Below, in pieces: positions 1-8,513 of a DNA stretch of 53,385 nucleotides (positions are counted from its first letter, which is position 1; the number at the start of each line of letters is the position of its first letter). Source of the stretch: Nitrospira sp. (GTDB lineage Bacteria; Nitrospirota; Nitrospiria; Nitrospirales; Nitrospiraceae); assembly GCA_030692565.1 (NCBI GenBank), contig JAUYAO010000030.1:1-53385 (forward strand), written 5' to 3'. A model generated the notes under the pieces. The model ran no database searches and had not been told where the DNA came from. It saw nothing but the letters and a program-made list of their open reading frames with translations. A program made the translations under genes and the position numbers.

Positions 1-139
1 ACGGAATGAACTTCGCCAGCCCGCGATCGGCGCACACCTTGGTCAAGGCGGCGGTCAACGTGGTTTTCCCGTGGTCCACGTGCCCGATCGTCCCAATGTT
101 CACATGCGGCTTCTTCCGCTCAAATTTCGCCTTCGCCAT
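1..139 (-). CDS. tuf: Elongation factor Tu, N-terminal fragment (cut by window edge)
   Basis: EF-Tu is the GTPase that brings aminoacyl-tRNA to the ribosome. Only the first 46 codons are present; the rest lies beyond the left edge. The translation starts [20 protein letters not shown] and continues into [12 protein letters not shown], so the G1 P-loop (GHVDHGKT) is intact. The ATG is at 139-137, preceded by a strong GGAGG about seven bases upstream. The gene follows tRNA-Tyr, tRNA-Gly and tRNA-Thr on the same strand, the classical arrangement that co-transcribes tRNAs with tuf. The tRNA-Thr 3' end lies 105 bases upstream, and transcription probably starts at the promoter at 792-820. Confidence 0.96.
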   Translation of the reverse strand, partial: MAKAKFERKKPHVNIGTIGHVDHGKTTLTAALTKVCADRGLAKFIP

Positions 140-244
140 AAATCAATCCTCCCTAAAAAAACATGATGAGTGAATAGTGATCAACGCCGGATCAGAAACC
201 TCGGCCTTCATCACTCGCCACCCTGCGCCCATCACGGTTCCGCA

Positions 245-320
245 TGGAGCCCACGACGCGAATCGAACGCGTGACCTCGTCCTTACCAAGGACGTGCTCT
301 GCCAACTGAGCTACGTGGGC
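245..320 (-). tRNA. tRNA-Thr (anticodon GGT)
   Basis: The minus strand folds as a complete 76-nt cloverleaf. The acceptor stem GCCCACG/CGTGGGC is perfect, the D-arm begins TAGCTCAG, the anticodon loop is TTGGTAA (GGT, threonine), and the T-arm contains GTTCGATTC. The discriminator base and CCA are encoded in the DNA (positions 248-245). It is the last tRNA before tuf. Confidence 0.97.
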
Positions 321-369
321 GTTGCGGTCCATCATCTACATTCCACCCCTGACACACATCTCGACTCGA

Positions 370-444
370 TGGAGCGGGCGATGGGATTTGAACCCACGAC
401 AGCCAGCTTGGAAGGCTGGAACTCTACCACTGAGCTACGCCCGC
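370..444 (-). tRNA. tRNA-Gly (anticodon TCC)
   Basis: A 75-nt cloverleaf on the minus strand with acceptor stem GCGGGCG/CGCCCGC, anticodon loop CTTCCAA (TCC, glycine), T-loop GTTCAAATC and encoded CCA at the 3' end. It is the middle member of the Tyr-Gly-Thr-tuf operon. Confidence 0.97.
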
Positions 445-533
445 CCGAATATCGTCGTCAGTCCTGTCGCGACCACAATCCCCTACGGACTGCTATACTT
501 TCCGCGATGCACATCAACCCAACAGACCGACGC

Positions 534-619
534 TGGTGGGCAGGCAAGGATTTGAACCTTGGAAGACATAAGCCAGCAGATTTACAGTCTGCCCCCTTTG
601 GCCACTTGGGTACCTGCCC
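534..619 (-). tRNA. tRNA-Tyr (anticodon GTA)
   Basis: An 86-nt class II tRNA with a long variable arm on the minus strand. The acceptor stem is GGGCAGG/CCTGCCC, the anticodon loop CTGTAAA (GTA, tyrosine), the T-loop GTTCAAATC, and CCA is encoded. It is the first gene of the tRNA-tuf operon; the mature 5' end at 619 lies about 165 bases downstream of the predicted transcription start. Confidence 0.97.
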
Positions 620-791
620 GTTCCAACTCGCCTGCGTATGCACCCTACAAAATTCAAATCAAATTCAGCGAATTATCTCGCCACATTCAGACTGAAAAAC
701 TAGAGTAAGCCTGTCCGCACACAGCTCTCTCCCCTCATCGAGGAGGAGAAACATCTGATCTGGCGAACAAGGCTATTTCAAGAAACGCTGG

Positions 792-820
792 ATTCTATTG
801 ACGAAGTTGCGCCATGTCAA
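792..820 (-). promoter_or_regulatory. Sigma-70 promoter of the tRNA-Tyr/Gly/Thr-tuf operon
   Basis: The minus strand has a perfect -35 box TTGACA (820-815), a 17-base spacer and a -10 box TAGAAT (797-792, 5 of 6 matches). It points at tRNA-Tyr, giving a leader of about 165 nt. This is one of the best promoter matches in the window, as expected for a tRNA/EF-Tu operon. It starts 34 bases past the stop codon of the upstream gene. Confidence 0.8.
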
Positions 821-826
821 GAGGAG

Positions 827-846
827 AAATGGCCCCTCTGCCATTT
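827..846. other. Short hairpin just downstream of the HExxH gene
   Basis: AAATGGC and GCCATTT form a perfect 7-bp stem with a 6-base loop, 8 bases past the stop codon of the minus-strand gene ending at 855. A run of T follows only on the plus strand (844-850), so it looks like an intrinsic terminator for plus-strand RNA. It may still help separate the upstream gene from the tRNA operon promoter beside it. Functional direction is uncertain. Confidence 0.35.
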
Positions 847-854
847 TTTTCGCC

Positions 855-1769
855 CTACGAGGTCGCGACCGGACAAGGCCGGCCAGGCGAAATATTTTTG
901 ATCTGACCAACGGCCCTCTCGGCCGCCCCGATGAATTTTTCTGGCAAACCAAGCACTTGCTTCATCAGACGCCGACTTTCCTCCAGCGAAACCTGTGACC
1001 CGGGGGCAAGAAATCGCTTCTGTGTCACCCGTCGCTCCTCGGGATCTTGAGGCACGTAATACCCTCGGAGCTCACCTGCCTCAATGGCCCGACGAAACCG
1101 AGCTACCCACTCTCCCGAAAGCTGCGGGGACCCGCTCATAGATCGCCCCCCCTTCTTTTCAATCTCTACCTGATTCCAAATAGCCCATCCGACAAATACC
1201 GCCCAGGTTTCATTGAGGGCTTCCCAGGCTTCAGAGTCGGACAGGTAGCGCACCTCCGTCTCCTGGATCCGTTGGACCACCGGCGTGATCGACACCTCCC
1301 GGTACCGGCACACCTGCATGTCACGCGCAAATGCGATGAGCTCCTGCTCCGGACCCGGCAACGCCCCGCCGGCCTCCCTCGACTCAAGATAGTCGATATA
1401 GGCATGGAACAACTCGTGATACAGCACTTCCAACTCTTTGGATGTCATCGTCGTGAGCGGCCGCACATCACGCCCTGCCGCGTGGAACGAAAGCGTCCGG
1501 TTCAACACCATCCGATGCTCACCCGGATGATACTCGGCCGCATACGTGCGCAGATCGTCGAATTCAAACTGCACAAAGTCCGGGGGCATCGCCTTCAGAA
1601 AACCGGTGGGCAATCGAAGCGTGGTCGCCCCGCCGATGAGCTGTTCCCACATCCGGGCAGCCCCCGAGGCCTTCTGCTCCTCGGCCGAGGACGAGATCAC
1701 CCCCACGGCGCAGAGCAGAACCAGGCTGACGAGAACCATGAAGGATCGTTGAATCAGGGAGCCGCGCAT
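855..1769 (-). CDS. Exported protein with an HExxH zinc-peptidase-like motif
   Basis: A 304-residue protein of unknown function. Residues 1-29 form a signal peptide (RSFMVLVSLVLLCAVGVISSSA). The motif HELFH at residues 118-122 matches the zincin signature HExxH; in zincins the two histidines bind zinc and the glutamate activates water. Glu183 or Glu187, in an acidic helix about 60 residues later, could be the third ligand, but this is a guess. The C-terminal third is charged and has no recognised domain. The ATG is preceded by GAGG. It lies 44 bases downstream of the helicase gene and is probably co-transcribed with it. A periplasmic metallopeptidase is the best reading. The motif could be fortuitous, since no flanking family signature was recognised. 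Confidence 0.75.
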   Translation of the reverse strand: MRGSLIQRSFMVLVSLVLLCAVGVISSSAEEQKASGAARMWEQLIGGATTLRLPTGFLKAMPPDFVQFEFDDLRTYAAEYHPGEHRMVLNRTLSFHAAGRDVRPLTTMTSKELEVLYHELFHAYIDYLESREAGGALPGPEQELIAFARDMQVCRYREVSITPVVQRIQETEVRYLSDSEAWEALNETWAVFVGWAIWNQVEIEKKGGRSMSGSPQLSGEWVARFRRAIEAGELRGYYVPQDPEERRVTQKRFLAPGSQVSLEESRRLMKQVLGLPEKFIGAAERAVGQIKNISPGRPCPVATS

Positions 1770-1813
1770 GCGACCTCAGAAAGGATAGAGGGCGGGATCG
1801 TCATACCAGTGCA

Positions 1814-3841
1814 CTAATAGTCCTGATCGCGATAGCTACCCCAGTTGCCTCGCCCGCCCTCTTCGACCAGCGCCACCGTGTCGAACAGATCGGAAGAAAC
1901 ATGGTCCAGAAACCGGGAAGGCTTCGACAACAACATCCCGCTACTCTTATCGTACACGTTGATAGGATAGGTCAGGAAGAGATGGCGTTTCGCCCGCGTG
2001 ACGGAAACATAGAACAACCGCCGCTCCTCCTCCAAATCCTCGTCATCGACAAACGAGTAGACCGACGGAAACCGTCCGTCCACAATCCAAATGACAAACA
2101 CCGCCTGCCACTCTAACCCCTTGGCCGAGTGAATCGTGGAGAGCACCATCCGCTCATCGTCCCGGTCAGCCCCATCCACACCCGAGGCACTGCCGTCCGG
2201 CGGCTCCAGGGCCAGATCGGCCAGAAACTCATTCACCCCGGGATAGCCTTCGGCAATCGTATGCAGATGATCGAGATCCCGCGTGCGCTTGGGATAGTCG
2301 TCGTACTGTTCTTTCAGAATCGGAAGATAATACTCGTAGATGTGATTCACCTGCTCCGACGGCGAGCGATCATCCGCGCCCGAAAGACTCTCCAGCGTAT
2401 TCGCCAGATTCTTGAGCCCCTGGCCGGATCGGCCGCTCACCCCGCGCAACACATCGAACGGCTGCCCGCCCTTTACAATCGCCGCCAACAGATCGTGCGC
2501 CTTCTTCGGCCCGACCCCCTCCACCAGCATCAGCACCCGGTTCCAGCTGACCGTATCCAGCGGGTTCGCGATCACTCGCACATGCGCGAGCAAATCTTTC
2601 ACGTGCGCCGTCTCGATAAATTTGACCCCGCCGCGCTTGATGAAGGGCAGCCCTTTGCGCGACAGTTCAATCTCCAGATCGAAGGAATGAAAGCTGGAGC
2701 GGAAGAGCACCGCCACTTCACTGAGCGGCACGCCCTCCTCACGCAACTCCAGGATCTTCTGCGCAATAAATCGGGACTGCGTATTCTCGCCCGCCGCTTC
2801 CACCAACGACGGCAACGGCCCGTCTATTTTCCGTGTGAACAGCCGTTTCGTATACTTCTCCGCCGCCTCGTCGATAATACAGTTCGCCAGATTCAGAATC
2901 GGCTGCGTGCTGCGATAGTTTTCTTCCAGCTTATAGATCTGCGTGCCCGGAAAGAGTTGCGGAAACTCCATGATGTTCTTGAACGTCGCCCCGCGGAACG
3001 CATAGATCGACTGCGAATCGTCCCCCACCACCATCACATTATTATGGGTGGCGGCCAGCTTGCGGACCACTTCAGCCTGCAACCGGTTCGTATCCTGATA
3101 CTCATCCACAAGGATGTAGCGAAACTGCCGCGAGATCGTCATCCGCGCCGTTTCGTCCAGCAGCAACAGCTGCCGCAACATCACCAGCAGATCGTCATAG
3201 TCGAGCAGCTGCTTCTGCCGCTTCGCCGACTGATAGGCCGTCTTCAACCGGCTCAGGTCTTCGATGTGATCGGCAAAATGCCCGAACTCGTCGAGAATGA
3301 TCTCTTCCAGCGAGCGGAGCGTATTCTCGCTCTTGCTGATCATCTCCATAATCGTCCCCTTGCGGGGGAAGCGCTTGTCCTTTTCATTCAGCCCGAGCTG
3401 CGACCGGACCAGCGCAATCAGATCTTCCGCATCGCCGCGATCCAGAATCGTAAAGCCCGGCTCCACCCCGATCGACCGGCCGTAACGGCGCAATAAAAGG
3501 TTCGCCACCGAATGGAATGTGCCGCCGCACACGCGCTCGCTCCGCGCGCCGATCAGTTCGCCGGCCCGCTGCAACATTTCTTGCGCCGACTTGCGCGTAA
3601 ATGTAAGGAGGAGAATATTCGATGGATCGACGCCTGAATCAATGAGATAGGCCACGCGATAGACCAGCGTGCGCGTCTTGCCGCTGCCCGCACCGGCAAT
3701 GACCAACGAAGGGCCTTCGCCCGCCGTCACCGCCGCCAACTGCTGCGCATTCAACGCCGCGGCATAGTCGATCGACAGCTTGCGCGGCGCAGCCTCATCC
3801 TCAGAGCGTTTAAGAACGTACGTTTTAACTTCTCGTTCCAT
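1814..3841 (-). CDS. ATP-dependent DNA helicase, UvrD/Rep/PcrA superfamily 1
   Basis: A 3'-5' DNA helicase of superfamily 1A acting in repair or replication restart. All core motifs are visible in order: the Q-motif region LNAQQLAAV, Walker A AGAGSGKT, LTFTRKSAQEM, LVDEYQDTN (motif II), GDDSQSIYAFRGA (III), ENYRST (IV), STIHSAKGLEWQ (V) and RRLFYVSVTRAK (VI). With the ATG at 3841 the protein has 675 residues, close to UvrD/PcrA, but it lacks an obvious C-terminal Tudor-like tail. A longer form from a TTG at 3877 (687 residues) is possible; neither start has a clear Shine-Dalgarno. Whether it is the main UvrD or a paralogue cannot be told from this window. The HExxH gene follows after 44 bases. 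Confidence 0.95.
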   Translation of the reverse strand: MEREVKTYVLKRSEDEAAPRKLSIDYAAALNAQQLAAVTAGEGPSLVIAGAGSGKTRTLVYRVAYLIDSGVDPSNILLLTFTRKSAQEMLQRAGELIGARSERVCGGTFHSVANLLLRRYGRSIGVEPGFTILDRGDAEDLIALVRSQLGLNEKDKRFPRKGTIMEMISKSENTLRSLEEIILDEFGHFADHIEDLSRLKTAYQSAKRQKQLLDYDDLLVMLRQLLLLDETARMTISRQFRYILVDEYQDTNRLQAEVVRKLAATHNNVMVVGDDSQSIYAFRGATFKNIMEFPQLFPGTQIYKLEENYRSTQPILNLANCIIDEAAEKYTKRLFTRKIDGPLPSLVEAAGENTQSRFIAQKILELREEGVPLSEVAVLFRSSFHSFDLEIELSRKGLPFIKRGGVKFIETAHVKDLLAHVRVIANPLDTVSWNRVLMLVEGVGPKKAHDLLAAIVKGGQPFDVLRGVSGRSGQGLKNLANTLESLSGADDRSPSEQVNHIYEYYLPILKEQYDDYPKRTRDLDHLHTIAEGYPGVNEFLADLALEPPDGSASGVDGADRDDERMVLSTIHSAKGLEWQAVFVIWIVDGRFPSVYSFVDDEDLEEERRLFYVSVTRAKRHLFLTYPINVYDKSSGMLLSKPSRFLDHVSSDLFDTVALVEEGGRGNWGSYRDQDY

Positions 3842-3980
3842 GAGTGACCAGGGGAAGGCCGAGCGACATGATACCAATCAGCGGGCTGGGCTGTATAACA
3901 CACCGCTGGAACCCTTCTCAACGAGCATCCCCCGCACGCGGCCCCCAAACCACCCCTTCCATCCCCAAACATCTCTCCGC

Positions 3981-3986
3981 TATAAT
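3981..3986 (+). promoter_or_regulatory. Perfect -10 box upstream of the 4011 gene
   Basis: TATAAT lies 24 bases before the ATG at 4011. No good -35 match sits 16-18 bases upstream (TTCCAT at 3957-3962 is the best), so this is a promoter candidate resting on the -10 element. The leader would be only about 18 nt, yet it holds the AGGAG ribosome site at 4000-4004. Confidence 0.5.
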
Positions 3987-4010
3987 CGCGCTCCTTGAAC
4001 AGGAGCACGT

Positions 4011-4859
4011 ATGGGAACCGCCAATAAAGAATATCAAGCGCAACTTCGCCAGCTCGCCGAACTCATGCTCGCCGTCTCGGGCGAATCCGTCACGATGATG
4101 AAGCGCAACGCCCCGGAGCAGGCGCTGAAGCTGAAGCGGCAGGATGAGTGGGGCATCTATCTCGAATTTCTGAAGGTCATGTTCAACCTGACCGACCGGC
4201 TGACGGCGCTGCACATCCCGATCAAGGATCAGTTGGAATTCATGAACGGATTGGAAGACGCAGTGACCACTCAATTGAAGACCGTGTTGGAGCCGGCATT
4301 CGGCAACAATGCCGACCAGATGGAAATCGTCCTGACCGTCGGCAACGCCGTGGCGGAAAGCCGCGACCTCTACGAGAAGTACAAGTTCCTCATCACGGAA
4401 GACTCAAAACCGAAGAACGAACTCTTTCAGGCCTTCGCTGAGCGCGTCGCCCAGACACTGGGAGCCCCGCAGAACGGCCAGGTCATCGCCGCCGCAACCT
4501 TATGCGCCAGCGCGATCATTCCCGCCGTGAGCGCCGTCCTGCAGGGACAAGCGCCACCCACAGCCGCACCATCCACGCCGACTCAGCAACCCGCAAAAGC
4601 CGCCGGCAACGGAGAGCCGGCCAAGAAGGGTCCGACGGGGCAGGACATCAAGCTGGTGAGCCTCATGTCGAACGTGAGCGGCGAAGAGGTCGAAACCCGC
4701 TGGGGCCTCCATCCGCGTTTCCGCGGGGATCTCACGCCCGCCGAACTGCAGCAACTCACCAAGCTCCTGAACCGAGTTGCAAAAATCCTTGGCGAACGCT
4801 ACGCCGCCGTGGCATTCTCCGAGGAATGGAACTCCTGGCACAAGACCGGACACGCCTAA
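4011..4859 (+). CDS. Conserved-looking hypothetical protein, two helical domains
   Basis: A 282-residue soluble protein that I do not recognise. It has no signal peptide or membrane segment. Residues 1-165 are strongly helical (QLRQLAELMLAVSGESV; DLYEKYKFLI). A low-complexity Ala/Pro/Thr/Gln linker spans about 180-215, followed by a helical C-terminal domain of about 65 residues (QDIKLVSLMSNVSGEEVE; LQQLTKLLNRVAKILGERY). The ATG has a good AGGAG six bases upstream, and a TATAAT box lies just before it. The gene stands alone: the helicase is divergent, and the phosphorylase begins 77 bases downstream with its own ribosome site. It could be co-transcribed with the phosphorylase. No function is proposed. 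Confidence 0.85.
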   Translation: MGTANKEYQAQLRQLAELMLAVSGESVTMMKRNAPEQALKLKRQDEWGIYLEFLKVMFNLTDRLTALHIPIKDQLEFMNGLEDAVTTQLKTVLEPAFGNNADQMEIVLTVGNAVAESRDLYEKYKFLITEDSKPKNELFQAFAERVAQTLGAPQNGQVIAAATLCASAIIPAVSAVLQGQAPPTAAPSTPTQQPAKAAGNGEPAKKGPTGQDIKLVSLMSNVSGEEVETRWGLHPRFRGDLTPAELQQLTKLLNRVAKILGERYAAVAFSEEWNSWHKTGHA

Positions 4860-4936
4860 CCGCGGCTCGACCGATCCGCCAGTCTTCAGCCAATCGCCTC
4901 TAACCCCTGCAACGCGCCACAGGCAAAGGAGTCCGT

Positions 4937-7096
4937 GTGAATACTGTCGATAACGCGAATCCTATCCCCAACCACCTCCCGCAGAGTCTGATCCGGCTGG
5001 CCGAACTCTCACAAAACCTCTGGTGGAGCTGGACGCTGGAAGCCAGGCAGATGTTCGAACTGATCGATCCGACGCTCTGGTACTTCACCCATCACAATCC
5101 GGTTCGTCTGCTCCAGGAAGTGAAACCCGAACGGCTCCAGCAGCTCGTGCACGATCCGATGTTCGTCCGGCACTACTCGGCGGTGATGAAAAGATTTGAC
5201 GAATACCGACTGGGCAACGGCACGTGGTACGGCAAGAAGTACGGCCATCCAAAGAGCCCGTCGATCGCCTATTTCTCGGCGGAATTTGGCCTGCACATTT
5301 CCATCCCCATTTATAGCGGCGGCCTGGGCATCCTCGCGGGCGATCATTGCAAAGAAGCGAGCGATCTGGGTGTCCCACTTGTAGGCATCGGCTTCATGTA
5401 CCCGCAAGGCTACTTCCGTCAGCGGATCACGCCTGAAGGCTGGCAGGAAGCCGCCTATGCCCCCTTCAACCGCGAAGAATCCCCGATCCGTCCGGCCCTC
5501 ACTCCGTCAGGCGCACCCTGCAGAATTACGGTCGTGATGGGCCATCGTACGGTGGCCGCACAGGTGTGGCGCGCCGAAGTCGGACGCATCGTGCTCTATT
5601 TGATCGACACCGATGTCCCGGAAAACAACCCCGAGAATCGGGCACTATCGGCTCGCCTTTACGGGGGCGACCAGGAGATTCGCCTCTGCCAGGAAATCCT
5701 TCTGGGCATCGGCGGTGTGCGCATGCTACGGGAGCTCGGAATCGATCCGTCCGTTTTCCATGCCAACGAAGGGCATTCGGCGTTTCTGACGTTGGAACGC
5801 ATCCGTGAATTCGTCCAGAAGGGATCGACCCACGCCGAGGCCAGCGAACTGGTTCGCCAGAGCACGGTCTTTACAACCCATACCCCGGTGCCTGCCGGAC
5901 ATGATGTGTTCCCCCATCATTTAATGGATCGTTACTTCGCCGGCTATTGGGAGCAACTCGGATTGAGCCGCGAGGAATTCCTCCGGCTGGGTGAAACACC
6001 GGAATCGCGCGGACAGGGTTTCAACATGACGGCACTAGCCATGAACCAGGCCGCGCACGTGAACGGCGTGAGCCGCGAACATGGCCGGGTCTCCCGCGAA
6101 ATGTGGCAACACCACTGGCCCGGGCTTGCGACCGACCTGATCCCGATCAAGAGCGTGACCAACGGCATCCATGCCCCGACCTGGATCGGCCCCGAGATGA
6201 ACCAGCTCTATGGTAAATTCCTCGGCCCGGACTGGGCCGAGCGCTGCGATGAACAGGCCATGTGGCAACGGGTGAGCGATATTCCGGACGGCGAACTCTG
6301 GGCGGTGCGCAAAACCATGAAGCGCAAGCTGATGCGATTTATTCGCGAACGCGCCCGGACCGGCTGGATCAACGGTCACCTGCAATCCTCGCAAGTCATC
6401 GCCCGCGGGACGCTGTTAGATCCCGAAGCCTTGACCATTGGATTCGCGCGCCGCTTCGCGACCTACAAGCGGGCCACGTTGCTCTTCCGCGATCTCGAAC
6501 GGCTGAAACGTCTGTTGCAGAACCACTGGAGGCCCGTGCAGCTCGTGTTCGCCGGCAAGGCCCATCCTGCCGATGAGCCGGGGCGCTACTTCATCCATGA
6601 GGTGGTGAATTTTTGTCACGACCACAAGCTCGGCGGCCATATCGCCTTCCTTGAAGACTACGACATGCACATGGCCAAATTCCTCGTGCAGGGCGTGGAC
6701 GTGTGGCTCAATACGCCGCGCTTCCCGCTCGAAGCCAGCGGCACCAGCGGGATGAAGGCCGCTTTGAACGGCGTCATCAACTGCAGCGTGCTCGACGGCT
6801 GGTGGAAAGAAGGCTACAACGGCGCGAACGGCTGGGGCATCGACCCGCTGCCACCCTCGACCGACCAGCACGAGCAGGATGTCCATGACTCGGAAGAGCT
6901 CTACCGCCTGCTTGAACAAGAAGTCGTACCCCTTTACTATCAGCGCGACCTCGACGGCACGCCGCGAGGCTGGCTCCAAATGGTGAAGGAATGTATCCGG
7001 ACTGTCGCCCCGCAGTTCTGCACGAAACGCATGGTGAAGGACTACGTCGAGACGATGTACAGCGGAGCCGCTGCCCGCACGCCGTCGTCATGGTAA
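4937..7096 (+). CDS. glgP: Alpha-glucan (glycogen/maltodextrin) phosphorylase with DUF3417 N-terminus
   Basis: It releases glucose-1-phosphate from the non-reducing ends of glycogen or maltodextrins by PLP-dependent phosphorolysis. The 719-residue protein opens with the DUF3417-type region (LAELSQNLWWSWTLEARQMF) that marks the bacterial/archaeal short alpha-glucan phosphorylase family, then AYFSAEFGLH and the GGLGILAGDH glycine-rich loop. The PLP-lysine region EASGTSGMKAALNG lies near residues 600-610. FHANEGHSAFL and GFARRFATYKRA are also typical. The start is GTG at 4937, chosen because AGGAG lies five bases upstream and the family N-terminus begins here. The stop overlaps the start of the next gene (ATGGTAA). 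A 4-alpha-glucanotransferase elsewhere in the window (31245-33497) completes a glucan-degrading pair. Confidence 0.96.
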   Translation: MNTVDNANPIPNHLPQSLIRLAELSQNLWWSWTLEARQMFELIDPTLWYFTHHNPVRLLQEVKPERLQQLVHDPMFVRHYSAVMKRFDEYRLGNGTWYGKKYGHPKSPSIAYFSAEFGLHISIPIYSGGLGILAGDHCKEASDLGVPLVGIGFMYPQGYFRQRITPEGWQEAAYAPFNREESPIRPALTPSGAPCRITVVMGHRTVAAQVWRAEVGRIVLYLIDTDVPENNPENRALSARLYGGDQEIRLCQEILLGIGGVRMLRELGIDPSVFHANEGHSAFLTLERIREFVQKGSTHAEASELVRQSTVFTTHTPVPAGHDVFPHHLMDRYFAGYWEQLGLSREEFLRLGETPESRGQGFNMTALAMNQAAHVNGVSREHGRVSREMWQHHWPGLATDLIPIKSVTNGIHAPTWIGPEMNQLYGKFLGPDWAERCDEQAMWQRVSDIPDGELWAVRKTMKRKLMRFIRERARTGWINGHLQSSQVIARGTLLDPEALTIGFARRFATYKRATLLFRDLERLKRLLQNHWRPVQLVFAGKAHPADEPGRYFIHEVVNFCHDHKLGGHIAFLEDYDMHMAKFLVQGVDVWLNTPRFPLEASGTSGMKAALNGVINCSVLDGWWKEGYNGANGWGIDPLPPSTDQHEQDVHDSEELYRLLEQEVVPLYYQRDLDGTPRGWLQMVKECIRTVAPQFCTKRMVKDYVETMYSGAAARTPSSW

Positions 7097-8499
7097 ACGC
7101 CTCCGCAGTGGGACTTCCCTATCGCGCGCCGTGGAGTGCCATTGCCGCGGCACTCTGCTTCGCCGTTATGGCTGGGCTGTTTCTCCTCTTTGCAGCACCG
7201 ATTGAAACCCGGGCGGCAACCTCTCCGCCTTCCGCCCAAGACAAAGACCTCCCCGCTCTCTTTAAAGCCGGCGACTACTCGGCGATCGTACAACGCTTTC
7301 AGGCGCTACCCAAAGACGCCACGCCGTCAAAAGAGATGCTCCGCCTGGCCTTCCAGAGCTTTGTGAAACTCGGACGCGGGGAAGAAGCCCTGCCGTTGTA
7401 TCCTCGTATCAAGGCAGACGGCCAACCGGACGATCTGACGTTGCTTCGCCCCCTCGCGCTCAGCCTCATTACCAGCCGCGTGCGCGATCAGAAAGAGCAT
7501 GTGCGTATCGCCGCCTACACCGTTCTGGCCGAGCTGGGCCTTCCGGAAACCGGCCCGCTGTTGGAAGACGGCCTGCTGAACAGTTCGGTGCTCGTCCGCG
7601 CCCGCGCCGCCGAAGCGATCGGGAAGGCCGGCTTAGCCCCCAGCTCAGGCGCGCTGAAACGGGCGATCAACGACGACGCGCCAAGCGTCCGTATCGCCGC
7701 CATGAATGCGCTGGGCGATGCCCGTGTCATGGAGATGAAGCCGCGGCTGATCGAAATCGGCAGAACAGAAGATGGCCCCGAGGCCATCTTCGCCTATGCC
7801 GCGCTCTATAAGATGGGCCAGACCGACATGCTCATCGACATCACCAATGCCGCCACGTTGCCGGACGCGGAAGTCCGCATGGCCGCGATCGGCGTGCTGG
7901 GCCGTCTAAAGCGGCCGGCAAGCCTGGCGCTCCTCAGTCAAGCCGTCTATGATCCCAATCCGTCGGTGCGCGCCTTCGCCGCCGGCGCGCTGGGCGAGTT
8001 CGGTTCCCCCGGAGGCGTCGCGCCGCTCACCCACGCGTTGGGCGATGAGATGGCCATGGTGCGCGGCGTGGCAGCCGGCAGCCTCGGCCGGTTGGGCTTG
8101 AAAGAAAATCGCCCGTTGCTCCAAGCCCTCACCAGAGATCCCAGCTTGCAAGTGCGTGCGAGCGCTGCGGAGAGCCTGCTTCGTCTCGGCGATTCATCCG
8201 TCCTCCTGCTCGCGGCCGATCTGGCCAGAAACCCGGATCCGTCCATTCGAAGCAGCGCGGCTCAGGCATTGAGCGCCACCTCGGACAAGGAAGCCTTGTC
8301 GCTGTTGCAAGCGTTGCTCCAAGATCAACAGCCGCTCCCGCGGCTCATGGCCGCGAAGGCCTTAGGCAAGGTGTCCGGCCCCGTGATTCCGATTCTTCTC
8401 AAAGGCCTGCAAGACTCCGATGAGGCCGTGCGGATCGCCGCAGCCGGCAGCCTCCTGCAACAGACCGCACGCGCCGCACGCCCTACGCGGCGGCCCTAG
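7090..8499 (+). CDS. HEAT-repeat protein with N-terminal membrane anchor or signal
   Basis: A 469-residue protein. Residues 15-41 are hydrophobic (AIAAALCFAVMAGLFLLFAA), a signal peptide or anchor. A helical region follows (ALFKAGDYSAIVQRFQALP), then from about residue 130 to the end a series of HEAT/PBS-lyase-type repeats: VRIAAYTVLAELG, VRARAAEAIGKAG, VRIAAMNALGDA, VRMAAIGVLGRLK, VRAFAAGALGEFG, VRGVAAGSLGRLG, VRASAAESLLRLG and VRIAAAGSL. Such solenoids bind proteins. The ATG at 7090 overlaps the phosphorylase stop by seven bases, so translation is probably coupled. The reading frame stays open upstream inside the phosphorylase gene, but those codons look like out-of-frame overlap. The link to glycogen breakdown is suggested only by position. 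Confidence 0.88.
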   Translation: MVNASAVGLPYRAPWSAIAAALCFAVMAGLFLLFAAPIETRAATSPPSAQDKDLPALFKAGDYSAIVQRFQALPKDATPSKEMLRLAFQSFVKLGRGEEALPLYPRIKADGQPDDLTLLRPLALSLITSRVRDQKEHVRIAAYTVLAELGLPETGPLLEDGLLNSSVLVRARAAEAIGKAGLAPSSGALKRAINDDAPSVRIAAMNALGDARVMEMKPRLIEIGRTEDGPEAIFAYAALYKMGQTDMLIDITNAATLPDAEVRMAAIGVLGRLKRPASLALLSQAVYDPNPSVRAFAAGALGEFGSPGGVAPLTHALGDEMAMVRGVAAGSLGRLGLKENRPLLQALTRDPSLQVRASAAESLLRLGDSSVLLLAADLARNPDPSIRSSAAQALSATSDKEALSLLQALLQDQQPLPRLMAAKALGKVSGPVIPILLKGLQDSDEAVRIAAAGSLLQQTARAARPTRRP

Positions 8500-8513
8500 A
8501 CAATTGGAGGCCC

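Noticed and set aside
671-700. A GATAAT box on the minus strand nearer to tRNA-Tyr as the operon promoter.
   Set aside because: It has no -35 match, whereas a near-perfect promoter stands at 792-820.
2129-3496. A 455-codon plus-strand frame inside the helicase gene.
   Set aside because: It is antisense to a gene with complete helicase motifs, and its Arg/His/Gln-rich translation is typical of a shadow frame.
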